From Oleiphilaceae bacterium (GTDB lineage: Bacteria > Pseudomonadota > Gammaproteobacteria > Pseudomonadales > Oleiphilaceae), in assembly GCA_018334495.1 (NCBI GenBank), contig JAGXLV010000001.1, positions 62,001 through 126,000 on the forward strand: a stretch of DNA of 64,000 nt, written 5' to 3'. The notes under the pieces were generated by a model. The model searched no databases. It had not been told where the DNA came from and worked only from the letters and a program-made list of their open reading frames with translations. The translations under genes and the position numbers were made by a program. This document shows, one piece after another, positions 26,992 through 36,519 of this stretch. How positions within the stretch are numbered: the stretch's first letter is position 1; each line of letters begins with the position of its first letter.

Positions 26992-28458
26992 ATGGCTACA
27001 ATAAAAAGTATTTCCGATATTCGCCGTTATTTTCACAACAACAAGGAGCCGGTGTATTTTATATCGGCAACCAACTTTAATCTGTTGGGCATTGGTGACT
27101 GGGTCGGCAACTTCCGCCATATCAACTATATAAACTGTTTTGAAGGCAAGCAGAAAAACGTCTTTGTCCCCAAAGAGAAGTTTCCCCGCGATTTCGAAAG
27201 CATCGAAGACATCAATAATTATCTCCTGGAGCACAAGGAAGTCATCGACTACCTGCAGTCCCGTGGTGGCAAGGGCACTGCAGCCTTTCTGATGTTCGAT
27301 GAGCGCACGGAAGAGATCTGTGAGCAGTTGGGCCTCAAGATTGCCTTCCCGCCCGCCAAATTACGTTCTCGCATGGACAACAAAATCGAGACTGTCCGGA
27401 TTGGCAACAAGGTCGGTGTGCCGAGCGTACCCAATGTCCTGGCAAAGGTTAATAATTACGAGCACCTTGTCGAAGTCTGTGAACCCCTGGGCACCAACGA
27501 TCTGGTCATTCAGTCGGCCTATGGCGATTCCGGCCATACCACTTATTTCGTTTCCAACGAAGATGAATACTATAAATACGCCGAAGAGATCGAGGCGGAA
27601 CCTGAAGTCAAGATCATGAAGCGTATCAATTGTCGGGGTTCCGCCATCGAGGCCTGTACCACCCGCTGCGGTACTGTCGTGGGCCCTCTGATGACAGAGT
27701 TGGTGGGGTTCAAAGCGCTGACACCTTATAAGGGCGGTTGGTGCGGTAACGAAATGTTTGCCGGCGCTTTCTCTCAGGAAGTTCGCGACAAGGCCCGCGA
27801 GTATACGTTCCAGTATGGTGAAGCCCTGCGTGAAGAGGGTTACCGGGGTTATTTCGAACTCGACTTCCTGATCGATCAGGACACCAACGAAGTCTATCTG
27901 GGCGAGCTTAATCCCCGGGTGACCGGCGCCAGTTCCCTGACTAACGTGGCGGCGTTCGCCCACTCGGATGTGCCTCTGTTTCTGTTCCATCTGCTTGAGT
28001 TCTCCGGCGAGGACTTCGATGTCGATATCGAAGAACTGAACGAGCGCTGGTCTCATCCGGACAGTATTGACAGCTGGAGCCAGCTTGTCATCAAGCACAC
28101 GGATGAGTCGGTGGATTTGCTGACTGAAGCACCGCAATCCGGTGTCTGGAGAATGGCTGCCGACAGCAGTATCAGCTATGACCACTACAGCTACCACCCC
28201 CATGCCGCAGAAAGCGAGCAGGAAGCTTTCTTCATGCGCATCAGTGGCGTTGGTGATTTCCGGTACGAAGGCGCCGATCTGGGCATCCTGATTACCCGGG
28301 GGCGCCTGATGGACGACAATTTCCAGCTCACACCCAGAGCCAAGGCCTGGATTGATGGAGTTCGCGGTCAGTTCAAAGGCCAGGCTTTGCAGGATCCAGT
28401 CGTTGAAGCGGTGGCGGTCGAGCACGCCATTGGCGGCGGCAACTTCAAGATTCTGTGA
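26992..28458 (+). CDS. ATP-grasp ligase (biotin carboxylase-like)
   Basis: ATP-grasp enzyme of 488 residues from the ATG at 26992. Such enzymes join a carboxylate to an amine through an acyl-phosphate. ATP-grasp features visible: VIQSAYGDSGHTTYFVS (P-loop-like glycine stretch), a Lys in VKIMKRINCRG, and the Mg-ligand pair in GYFELDFLID and YLGELNPRVTGAS. No biotin carboxyl-carrier domain is present, so a ligase is likelier than a carboxylase. Start choice: ATG 26992 has AAAGGAG eight bases upstream. A GTG at 26821 with AAGGTGGAG would add 57 residues that look unstructured and may be leader. It lies between the nitrilase-like gene and the C45 gene in the same direction. Confidence 0.82.
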   Translation: MATIKSISDIRRYFHNNKEPVYFISATNFNLLGIGDWVGNFRHINYINCFEGKQKNVFVPKEKFPRDFESIEDINNYLLEHKEVIDYLQSRGGKGTAAFLMFDERTEEICEQLGLKIAFPPAKLRSRMDNKIETVRIGNKVGVPSVPNVLAKVNNYEHLVEVCEPLGTNDLVIQSAYGDSGHTTYFVSNEDEYYKYAEEIEAEPEVKIMKRINCRGSAIEACTTRCGTVVGPLMTELVGFKALTPYKGGWCGNEMFAGAFSQEVRDKAREYTFQYGEALREEGYRGYFELDFLIDQDTNEVYLGELNPRVTGASSLTNVAAFAHSDVPLFLFHLLEFSGEDFDVDIEELNERWSHPDSIDSWSQLVIKHTDESVDLLTEAPQSGVWRMAADSSISYDHYSYHPHAAESEQEAFFMRISGVGDFRYEGADLGILITRGRLMDDNFQLTPRAKAWIDGVRGQFKGQALQDPVVEAVAVEHAIGGGNFKIL

Positions 28459-28522
28459 TAATTTTGCGACTGTGGCTGACGCCTTCGTCGATCCCTTTTT
28501 CGGGGCTGGCGGGGCTAAAGGC

Positions 28523-29527
28523 ATGACAAGGCAGAAACGTCTGGTTTTTCGTACTGTGCACGAACCTGAGCCGGGACCAAAATGGCAGAGTCTTTTCGAT
28601 CTGCACTGGCCGGCTTTCGAGCGCTGGTATCTGTCTGAAACCGAACGCGAGCGTCCCAGCTATCTGGCTTGCTTCAACTCTCTCAGTGAGCACATGCCGG
28701 AGTTGGTGCCCACCTATAAAAAGCTCTGCGAGTTGGCCGGGGGCGGTGATCTTTCGTCGCGCATGCTTAGCTTGTACCGCCCACCTCCCTACATTACAGG
28801 TTGTTCGCAAGCGGTGATGGCCAATGGCCAGAGCAACGTTCTGGTGCGAAATTACGATTATCCGCCGGAGTTGTGCGAGGGCACCATACTGTCGACCTGC
28901 TGGAACGATCGACGGGTTATCGCCATGTCGGACTGTTTGTGGGGCGTGCTTGATGGCATGAACGACCGCGGCCTGACTGTGTCGCTTGCCTTCGGTGGGC
29001 GAAAAACCGTGGGCGACGGTTTTGGTGCGCCGATAATACTGCGCTATATCCTTGAGTTTTGTGATACCACGGATGAGGCTGCAGAGGTGTTGGCGAGGGT
29101 GCCTACTCACATGGCCTATAATATAACCGTAACCGATGCCCTGGGCCGTTATGTTACCGCCATGATCGGACCGGATCGGCGAGCGTCCATCAAGCGGACT
29201 CCGATGGCGACCAATCATCAGAAAAAAATTGAGTGGTATGCCCATGCCCTGGCATCAGAAACCCTGATACGGGAACGCCAGCTGGCTATACTGCTGGAGG
29301 ACGACGCAACCACGGAGGAGCGCCTGATATCAGCCTTTTTTTCGCCCCCGCTGTTTCGTAGCGATTACCGGCGTGGCCTGGGCACTATTTACACGGGGGT
29401 TTATTATCCTGTGGAAAGGCGAGCGCAATATCATTGGTCAAACTATTCAGTGGAGGTGTCGTTCGAGCAATTTGAGGAAAAGACGATAGACATTCGCTAC
29501 ACCAGCCATCCCGACGCTATGGGATAA
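28523..29527 (+). CDS. C45-family Ntn hydrolase / acyltransferase-like protein
   Basis: The 334-residue protein resembles the C45 (acyl-CoA:6-aminopenicillanate acyltransferase-like) Ntn-hydrolase superfamily. Members self-cleave before a Cys that becomes the N-terminal nucleophile, then hydrolyse or transfer acyl-amide bonds. The expected cleavage point is Gly-Cys in PYITGCSQAVMANG (Cys near residue 95), followed by the family stretch NVLVRNYDYPPEL and later AFGGRKTVGDGFG. The predicted fragments are about 10 and 27 kDa. The ATG at 28523 has AAGG upstream and lies 64 bp after the ATP-grasp stop. Substrate unknown; the context suggests an amide made by the neighbouring ligase. Confidence 0.8.
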   Translation: MTRQKRLVFRTVHEPEPGPKWQSLFDLHWPAFERWYLSETERERPSYLACFNSLSEHMPELVPTYKKLCELAGGGDLSSRMLSLYRPPPYITGCSQAVMANGQSNVLVRNYDYPPELCEGTILSTCWNDRRVIAMSDCLWGVLDGMNDRGLTVSLAFGGRKTVGDGFGAPIILRYILEFCDTTDEAAEVLARVPTHMAYNITVTDALGRYVTAMIGPDRRASIKRTPMATNHQKKIEWYAHALASETLIRERQLAILLEDDATTEERLISAFFSPPLFRSDYRRGLGTIYTGVYYPVERRAQYHWSNYSVEVSFEQFEEKTIDIRYTSHPDAMG

Positions 29528-29765
29528 CTGCTGGCCAAGCACGACGCACTATTTTGTGAGTAGCAAAACAAAAACAGGGAGCCTCTGAAAAGTACTGATG
29601 GGGATGACGTGTCAGGCGATTGAGCGCAGAAAATTAAGAGGGCCTGGTGATCAGAAGTAGGGTCGGGTTTGTGTTCGAAGTTTCGTGATACGACGCAGTT
29701 CACCGAAAAAACTTTTCCAGAAGCTCCGCATCATCCTTATATAAAGCCGGTTTAGAGGTTTCGCT
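29528..29765 (+). promoter_or_regulatory. Intergenic region upstream of the decarboxylase
   Basis: This 238-bp gap separates the C45 gene from the decarboxylase, long enough for a separate promoter. TATATAAAG at 29738-29746 is a possible -10 element. AGAGG precedes the next ATG. I see no strong terminator. Confidence 0.3.
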
Positions 29766-32564
29766 ATGGCAGTTAAAATCACGGGTGACACAACAGAATC
29801 AGAAGCGTCCTACAGTGCTCTGGGTTTTTATCATAAGATTTCCCAGCTGCGAGCGGATACCTGGAATGCCTTAAAGCGCGAACTGGGGCGACTGGCGAAG
29901 ACCCAGGATGAGACAGAAAAGCGTCATCTGGTTAAATCGGTGGATGTGAAGTTAACCCGTCTGGAAATTATCGAGGATTATCACGCCTTTCCCTCCCAGG
30001 AAGATTTCCGCCACGTTTGGGCCCTGTTCCGCAACGGCGAATATGTCTCCCTGGAAAAGGTAATCAAACGCCTGGTGCGGACCCTGATCAGCGAATCCTA
30101 TCGCCGCCGGCAGGTCGATCTCAGTGACAGCGATTCTGAGTCGGAGGACCTGGAGGCACTCGACGCGCTGGCGCAACTCCGCCGTGGCCACCCCACCTCC
30201 AACAGTTCATCGCAACCTTATTTCGAACTCTTGATTGTCGATGCCATGTCACGGCAGGAAGAAGAGGTTGTGCGTGAAGCTTTCCACAGCCTGCGCCGGC
30301 CGGAGGATAAATTTGTCTATGACGTCGTGACGGTTCGAAGCTTTGAAGATGCGCTTATCGCTATCCTGGTCAATCCCAATATTCAGGCTTGCCTGATCCG
30401 GTATGAGTTTCCTTATAAATCCAAATACAACCTCAGTGCCTTGCGCAATTATCTTGAGGGGCTTTCCGAAATCGAGATGGGCCACAAGAGCGAAGCGGAG
30501 CGAAGCCTTCTGCTGGGCTCAATGATTCGCGAGATCCGGCCCGAGATTGACCAGTTTCTGGTCACCAGCGGGGATGTGGAAGTGACCGCCAGTCGGGACA
30601 TTCGTCACTTCAACCGCATTTTCTATCGGGAAACCGATTACATTGAGCAGCACCACACCATTTTAAGGGCCATCGACAACCGTTACCGCACCCCGTTCTT
30701 CGATGCTTTGCGGGAATACAGCCGTAAACCCACCGGTGTTTTCCATGCCATGCCCATCTCCCGGGGCAAATCCGTGACCCGTTCCCACTGGGCCGGGCAG
30801 ATGATCGATTTCTATGGCATCAATATCTTTCTTGCCGAAACCTCGGCGACGTCAGGTGGCCTGGACTCGCTTCTGCAGCCATACGGCCCCATCAAGAAAG
30901 CTCAGGAATACGCCGCCAGGGCATTCGGTTCCCGCCAGAGCTACTTTGTGACCAATGGCACCTCGACGGCCAACAAGATCGTGGTGCAAGCATTGATCAA
31001 ACCTGGCGATATTGTGTTGGTTGACCGCGACTGCCATAAATCCCATCACTACGGCATGGTTTTGTCAGGGGCTCATGTGGTTTACCTGGATTCCTACCCC
31101 CTCAACGATTATTCCATGTACGGCGCGGTCCCCCTGCGGGAGATAAAAAAATCCCTGCTTGCCCTCAAGCGAACCGGACAGCTCGACAAGGTCAAGATGC
31201 TGTTGCTAACCAACTGCACGTTTGATGGTGTGGTTTATAACGTCCGCCGTGTAATGGAAGAGTGCCTGGCCATCAAACCGGATCTGGTCTTCCTCTGGGA
31301 TGAAGCCTGGTTTGCATTTGCCACATTCAATCCCACCTACAGGCCGAGGACAGCGATGCACGCTGCCCGTACCCTGCGCGACCGTCATTACAGCGAAGCT
31401 TACAGAAAAGAGTACGCCGAATGGCGCGCCGACTTTGACAAACTTGACCCGGATGATGACGCCACCTGGCTGGACAACCGGTTGCTTCCAGATCCCGAAA
31501 TTTCCCGTATCCGGGCTTATGCGACCCATTCCACCCACAAGACCCTGACGTCATTGCGCCAGGGCTCGATGATCCATGTGTATGATCAGGAATATCGCCA
31601 GAAGGTCGAAGCAAGCTTCCACGAAGCCTATATGACCCACACCTCCACTTCGCCCAACTACCAGATTCTGGCGTCGCTGGATGTGGGGCGCATGCAGGCG
31701 GAAATGGAAGGCTTCGAGTTGGTCCATGCCCAGGTCGAAACGGCCCTGTCACTGCGTGAGCAGCTTTACACCAACCCCCTGTTGCAGAAGTATTTCCAGG
31801 TGCTGGTCAACAAGGACATGATTCCCCTCAAATACCGTCAGTCCGGCGTGGATACGTTTTACGATCCGGTCAGTGGCTGGAACAAGATGGAGGAGGCCTG
31901 GGCTCATGATGAATTCGTGGTCGATCCCAGCCGTATTACCATGGCAATTGGTAAAACCGGTATTGATGGCGACACCTTCAAGAACGAATACCTGATGAAT
32001 CAATACGGTATCCAGATCAACAAGACCTCCCGTAATACCGTTCTGTTCATGACCAATATCGGCACCAGCCGTGGCTCCATTGCGTATCTGCTTGATGTGT
32101 TGATCAAGCTGGCCAAAGATTTCGACCGCCGCTGGGACGAGAGCAGCCGGCCTGAACGCAAGATTATCGAGCATCACGTCAAGTCGCTGACTGAAGACCT
32201 GCCGCCGTTACCGGATTTCAGTCGCTTTCATGATGCTTTCCGTCCCCGCAAGGATTCGGCGCAGGGGGACATTCGCCGCGCCTATTTCCTGAGTTACGAC
32301 GAGGAACACACGGAATACCTGCGCTTCGACAACGAAGCTCTGCAGAAAGTGATGGCTCAGGGCCGCGATGTGGTGTCGGCCAGCTTTGTGATCCCTTACC
32401 CGCCGGGCTTTCCGGTGTTGGTGCCGGGCCAGGTCGTCAGCGATGAAATCATCGATTTCCTGCAGGCCCTGGATGTTACTGAAATCCACGGCTATCGCCC
32501 TGAACTCGGTTTGTTGGTCTTTAACGAAGAAGCCCTGTTGGCGACGCATAAGCTGCGGGAGTAG
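29766..32564 (+). CDS. Orn/Lys/Arg-type PLP decarboxylase, long form
   Basis: Fold-type I PLP-dependent amino acid decarboxylase that should make a diamine or agmatine. At 932 residues it is longer than E. coli AdiA, LdcC or SpeC (about 710-755) and nearer the size of the mycobacterial Rv2531c type. The first 300 residues or so include a charged start and a response-regulator-like wing domain. The PLP core runs from about 335: SATSGGLDSLLQPYG, YFVTNGTSTANKIV, DRDCHKSHHYG, LFLWDEAWFAF, and the Schiff-base Lys in ATHSTHKTLTSLRQGSMIH (near residue 600). A C-terminal domain follows. Which amino acid it uses cannot be told from the sequence. AGAGG precedes the ATG. Confidence 0.88.
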   Translation: MAVKITGDTTESEASYSALGFYHKISQLRADTWNALKRELGRLAKTQDETEKRHLVKSVDVKLTRLEIIEDYHAFPSQEDFRHVWALFRNGEYVSLEKVIKRLVRTLISESYRRRQVDLSDSDSESEDLEALDALAQLRRGHPTSNSSSQPYFELLIVDAMSRQEEEVVREAFHSLRRPEDKFVYDVVTVRSFEDALIAILVNPNIQACLIRYEFPYKSKYNLSALRNYLEGLSEIEMGHKSEAERSLLLGSMIREIRPEIDQFLVTSGDVEVTASRDIRHFNRIFYRETDYIEQHHTILRAIDNRYRTPFFDALREYSRKPTGVFHAMPISRGKSVTRSHWAGQMIDFYGINIFLAETSATSGGLDSLLQPYGPIKKAQEYAARAFGSRQSYFVTNGTSTANKIVVQALIKPGDIVLVDRDCHKSHHYGMVLSGAHVVYLDSYPLNDYSMYGAVPLREIKKSLLALKRTGQLDKVKMLLLTNCTFDGVVYNVRRVMEECLAIKPDLVFLWDEAWFAFATFNPTYRPRTAMHAARTLRDRHYSEAYRKEYAEWRADFDKLDPDDDATWLDNRLLPDPEISRIRAYATHSTHKTLTSLRQGSMIHVYDQEYRQKVEASFHEAYMTHTSTSPNYQILASLDVGRMQAEMEGFELVHAQVETALSLREQLYTNPLLQKYFQVLVNKDMIPLKYRQSGVDTFYDPVSGWNKMEEAWAHDEFVVDPSRITMAIGKTGIDGDTFKNEYLMNQYGIQINKTSRNTVLFMTNIGTSRGSIAYLLDVLIKLAKDFDRRWDESSRPERKIIEHHVKSLTEDLPPLPDFSRFHDAFRPRKDSAQGDIRRAYFLSYDEEHTEYLRFDNEALQKVMAQGRDVVSASFVIPYPPGFPVLVPGQVVSDEIIDFLQALDVTEIHGYRPELGLLVFNEEALLATHKLRE

Positions 32565-32755
32565 CGGCGCGGACTGTGTAATCAACATGCCCGGAGGCCC
32601 CGGCCGAGGTGTCCGGGCGTCGTATCGGTTATTAACATGGGGTATCATGCTGGTCTTTCAGGCATGCCCGAATCTTGCGGTCTGGCCAGTGATAGCCGGT
32701 CAGACAAAAGCAAATAGAGGGCGGGCCTTTATCTGCATAAGAGAGCGAAGTCTTA

Positions 32756-33610
32756 ATGGAGCACACATACCGTCTGGTTATTTCCTGTCCCGACCGGGTG
32801 GGTATCGTCGCAAAAGTCAGTAATTTCCTGGCCACTTATAATGGTTGGATTACCGAAGCCAGCCATCATGCTGATAACCAGGCCGGCTGGTTTTTTATGC
32901 GCCACGAACTCAAGGCCAGCTCCATTCCTTTTGGACTTGATCAATTCCGTGCGGCGTTTGAGCCCATTGCCCGTGAATTCGACATGCAGTGGCATGTGGC
33001 CGATTCGGCCCAGCCCAAGCGTGTGGTTCTGATGTGCAGCAAAGAGTCCCATTGCCTGGTCGATCTTTTGCATCGGTGGCACAGCAAAGAGCTCAATGTG
33101 GAGGTCGCCGCGGTCGTATCAAACCATGACGATCTGCGGCGCATGGTTGACTGGCATGACATTCCCTACCATCACGTGCCGGTGTCACGGGACAACCGTC
33201 AGGAGGCCTTTGCCGAGATCAGCCGGCTGATGGAGCATTACCAGACCGATGTCATCGTGCTGGCCCGCTACATGCAGATACTCCCTCCCGAGCTCTGCAA
33301 GCGTTATACCGGCCGTATTATCAATATCCATCACAGTTTTCTGCCGTCGTTCGCCGGTGCAAAACCCTACCACCAGGCTTACAGTCGCGGCGTTAAACTG
33401 ATTGGCGCCACTTGCCACTATGTGACCGAAGATCTGGACGAAGGCCCGATTATCGAACAGGACGTCATCCGTGTGAATCACAGCGATGCCATTGAAGATA
33501 TGGTCCGGCTGGGCAAGGACGTGGAGAAAAATGTCCTGGCACGCGGGCTGCGGGCGCATGTGGAAGACCGGGTCATTACCCACGAAAACAAAACCGTGGT
33601 CTTCGGTTGA
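32756..33610 (+). CDS. purU: Formyltetrahydrofolate deformylase
   Basis: Hydrolyses 10-formyl-THF to formate and THF, balancing one-carbon pools. Its 284 residues equal the usual PurU length. An N-terminal ACT domain (about 5-85, starting YRLVISCPDRVGIVAKVS) is followed by a formyltransferase-fold catalytic domain with INIHHSFLPSF and GATCHYVTEDLDEGPII, which supply the Asn, His and Asp catalytic residues. It is 191 bp downstream of the decarboxylase in the same direction. There is no sign that the two act together, although released formate and free THF could matter to the same cell state. Confidence 0.96.
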   Translation: MEHTYRLVISCPDRVGIVAKVSNFLATYNGWITEASHHADNQAGWFFMRHELKASSIPFGLDQFRAAFEPIAREFDMQWHVADSAQPKRVVLMCSKESHCLVDLLHRWHSKELNVEVAAVVSNHDDLRRMVDWHDIPYHHVPVSRDNRQEAFAEISRLMEHYQTDVIVLARYMQILPPELCKRYTGRIINIHHSFLPSFAGAKPYHQAYSRGVKLIGATCHYVTEDLDEGPIIEQDVIRVNHSDAIEDMVRLGKDVEKNVLARGLRAHVEDRVITHENKTVVFG

Positions 33611-33831
33611 TTTTCGACCCCTGTCCGGATGTCCAAATCCGTACTTTGCAGCGCTGATTGTGTTATAGTTTTGCGCTTGTTAATGGCCGTCCAGAGAAGC
33701 TGTGTCCGGATATTCACCTGCTTGGATAAATACCCGACCCCATCTCGTTTTGCCTTTACATCATGAGTGTGCCGCTATCATGCGGCTTCATAAAACGATG
33801 ACTTCCAGAAAACGCAAAGGAACCTTTCTCG
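33611..33831 (+). promoter_or_regulatory. gyrA upstream region
   Basis: These 221 bp before gyrA include a TATAGT hexamer at 33664-33669, a possible -10 without a well-spaced -35. AAAGGAA lies nine bases before the gyrA ATG. In E. coli gyrA is induced by relaxation of DNA; I cannot confirm that element here. Confidence 0.35.
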
Positions 33832-36453
33832 ATGGGTGAATTAGCCAAAGAGATCCTGCCGGTAAATATTGAAGACGAGCTTAAGCAGTCCTACCTAGAC
33901 TACGCCATGAGCGTTATTGTCGGTCGGGCGCTTCCGGATGTCCGTGACGGCCTCAAGCCGGTTCACCGCCGCGTGCTCTTCGCCATGTCCGAGTTGAACA
34001 ACGACTGGAACAAGTCCTACAAGAAGTCCGCCCGTGTCGTAGGCGACGTGATTGGTAAGTATCACCCCCATGGTGACTCCGCGGTTTACGACACCATCGT
34101 TCGTATGGCGCAGCCCTTCTCGCTACGCTATCCCCTGGTAGACGGGCAGGGCAACTTTGGTTCCATCGATGGTGATAACGCAGCGGCCATGCGTTACACC
34201 GAAATTCGGATGAAGAAGATTGCCCATTCCCTGCTGGCTGATCTGGATAAAGAAACCGTCGATTTCGTGCCCAACTACGATGGCACCGAGCAGATTCCCG
34301 ATGTCATGCCCACGCGGGTGCCGAATCTCCTGGTTAACGGCTCTTCCGGTATTGCAGTGGGGATGGCGACCAATATTCCGCCCCACAACCTCACGGAAAT
34401 TGTTAACGGTTGTCTGGCTCTGATCGACAATCCGGATATGACGGTCGACGACCTCATGGAATACATACCCGGCCCGGATTTCCCGACCGAGGCGATCATC
34501 AATGGCCGTGCCGGCATAGTCGAAGCCTACCGCACGGGGCGGGGTCGCGTTTACATCCGCGCCCGCCATGAGATCGAGCACGACGATAAAACCGGCAAGG
34601 ATGCGGTTATCATTACCGAGCTGCCTTATCAGCTTAACAAGGCCCGGCTAATCGAGAAAATCGCCGAGCTGGTCAAGGAAAAGCGTCTGGAAGGCATCAC
34701 CGAGCTTCGGGACGAGTCCAACAAAGAAGGCATCCGGGTCGTGATTGAGCTGCGCCGGGGCGAAAATCCCGACGTTGTGGTCAATAACCTGTTCGCCCAT
34801 ACCCAGCTTCAAACCGTATTCGGTATCAACATGGTGGCGCTGATTGACGGCGAACCCCGGATACTGAACCTGAAGGAAATGCTGGACGCCTTCGTGCGTC
34901 ACAGGCGCGAGGTGGTCACCCGTCGCACCATTTACGAGCTGCGCAAAGCCCGTGAACGTGGTCATATCCTGGAAGGCCTGTCGGTCGCGCTGGCGAATAT
35001 TGATGAGATTATTGAGCTGATCAAGCAGTCGCCTTCGTCTGCCGAAGCCAAGGTAAAGCTCATGGACCAGGGCTGGCCGCCAGGGGATGTGATGGCCATG
35101 CTCGAAAAGGCCGGCGCCGATGTCTGCCGTCCTGATGACCTGCCCGAGTATCTTGGTTTGCGCAGCGGCCTTTATCACCTGTCGCCGGAACAGGCTCAGG
35201 CGATTCTTGATCTGCGTCTGCATCGTTTGACCGGACTGGAAACTGAAAAGCTGCAAAACGAATATCGTGAGATCGTCGAGAAGATTGCCGATTTGCTGGA
35301 TATTCTTGCCGATCCCGAGCGCCTGCTGACCGTTATCCGCGAAGAGTTGCAGGCGGTCGTCGAAGAATACGGGGATGAGCGCCGCACCGAGATCACCAGT
35401 TCCAAGCGTGATCTCACCGTCGCTGACCTGATTGCTGAAGAAGAGCTGGTGGTCACCATTTCCCATGGTGGCTACGCCAAGACTCAGGCCATCGAGGATT
35501 ACGCGGCCCAGCGTCGCGGTGGCCGGGGCAAGGCCTCGACCGGGATGAAGGAAGAAGACTTCATCGAAAAACTGCTGGTGGCCAATTCCCACGACACGAT
35601 TCTGTGCTTTACCAGTCGTGGCAAGGTTTACTGGTTACGGGTATTCGAGATTCCGCGTGCCAGTCGGGCTTCCCGTGGCCGGCCCATGGTGAATATTCTG
35701 CCGCTGGAGGAGGGTGAGCGGGTCACCACCTTCCTGCCGGTCAGGGATTACCCGGAAGATCACTACGTGCTGATGGCGACTTCCGCCGGTATCGTGAAGA
35801 AGACGCCGCTGCCGAACTTCTCCCGGCCCCGCTCCAGCGGTCTGATCGCTTTGTCACTGGACGAAGGCGATACCCTGATTGGTGCGGAAATTACCGTGGG
35901 CACCAGCGAAGTCATGCTGTTTTCCACCGCCGGTAAGGCTGTGCGCTTTGGTGAGGATCAAATCCGGCCGCTGAGTCGCACGGCACGGGGCGTTCGAGGT
36001 ATCCGGATGCCGCCACAACATCATGTGGTGTCACTGATCGTGCCTCAGGAGGGCGGTATCATCCTGACAGCAAGCGAGAACGGTTATGGTAAGCGTACCC
36101 TCCTGGAAGAATTCCCGACCTATAGTCGCGGCAGTCAGGGCGTGATTGCCATGCAGTGCTCGGACCGAAACGGTAATCTGGTTACGGCGCTTCAGGTTTT
36201 TGAAGGCGACGAGATGATGCTGATCTCCGACAAGGGCACCCTGGTGCGCACGCGTGTTGATGAGGTATCGGTGTTGAGCCGAAATACCCAGGGTGTGCGG
36301 CTGATCAAATTGAGCCAGGAAGACGAGCGTCTTGTCGGCGTTGAACGGATTGCCGATACCGGCGTAGAGGCGCTTGACGCCGAAGTCGAAGGCGAAGCCA
36401 AAAGTGCAGAGGCCGACAGTGACAATACGGACGAAGACGCCGGCGCGGAATAA
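33832..36453 (+). CDS. gyrA: DNA gyrase subunit A
   Basis: Breakage-reunion subunit of DNA gyrase, which introduces negative supercoils with GyrB. The 873 residues include the catalytic Tyr122 in [10 protein letters not shown]. The quinolone pocket has Ser83 and Asp87 (GDSAVYDT), so it is the susceptible type at the two main sites. The GyrA box QRRGGRGK near residue 560 separates gyrase from topoisomerase IV. Six C-terminal beta-pinwheel blades follow, and the acidic tail [19 protein letters not shown] is typical of gammaproteobacterial GyrA. serC follows after 66 bp. Confidence 0.98.
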   Translation: MGELAKEILPVNIEDELKQSYLDYAMSVIVGRALPDVRDGLKPVHRRVLFAMSELNNDWNKSYKKSARVVGDVIGKYHPHGDSAVYDTIVRMAQPFSLRYPLVDGQGNFGSIDGDNAAAMRYTEIRMKKIAHSLLADLDKETVDFVPNYDGTEQIPDVMPTRVPNLLVNGSSGIAVGMATNIPPHNLTEIVNGCLALIDNPDMTVDDLMEYIPGPDFPTEAIINGRAGIVEAYRTGRGRVYIRARHEIEHDDKTGKDAVIITELPYQLNKARLIEKIAELVKEKRLEGITELRDESNKEGIRVVIELRRGENPDVVVNNLFAHTQLQTVFGINMVALIDGEPRILNLKEMLDAFVRHRREVVTRRTIYELRKARERGHILEGLSVALANIDEIIELIKQSPSSAEAKVKLMDQGWPPGDVMAMLEKAGADVCRPDDLPEYLGLRSGLYHLSPEQAQAILDLRLHRLTGLETEKLQNEYREIVEKIADLLDILADPERLLTVIREELQAVVEEYGDERRTEITSSKRDLTVADLIAEEELVVTISHGGYAKTQAIEDYAAQRRGGRGKASTGMKEEDFIEKLLVANSHDTILCFTSRGKVYWLRVFEIPRASRASRGRPMVNILPLEEGERVTTFLPVRDYPEDHYVLMATSAGIVKKTPLPNFSRPRSSGLIALSLDEGDTLIGAEITVGTSEVMLFSTAGKAVRFGEDQIRPLSRTARGVRGIRMPPQHHVVSLIVPQEGGIILTASENGYGKRTLLEEFPTYSRGSQGVIAMQCSDRNGNLVTALQVFEGDEMMLISDKGTLVRTRVDEVSVLSRNTQGVRLIKLSQEDERLVGVERIADTGVEALDAEVEGEAKSAEADSDNTDEDAGAE

Positions 36454-36519
36454 GCGCCAGTCCGTAGGGCTGTTTTAGCTTTCCTGTGTAACGAGAAACA
36501 GACGAGATCAGGTTGCGCC

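Noticed and set aside
34078-34092. Quinolone resistance substitutions in gyrA
   Set aside because: Ser83 and Asp87 are both the wild-type residues.
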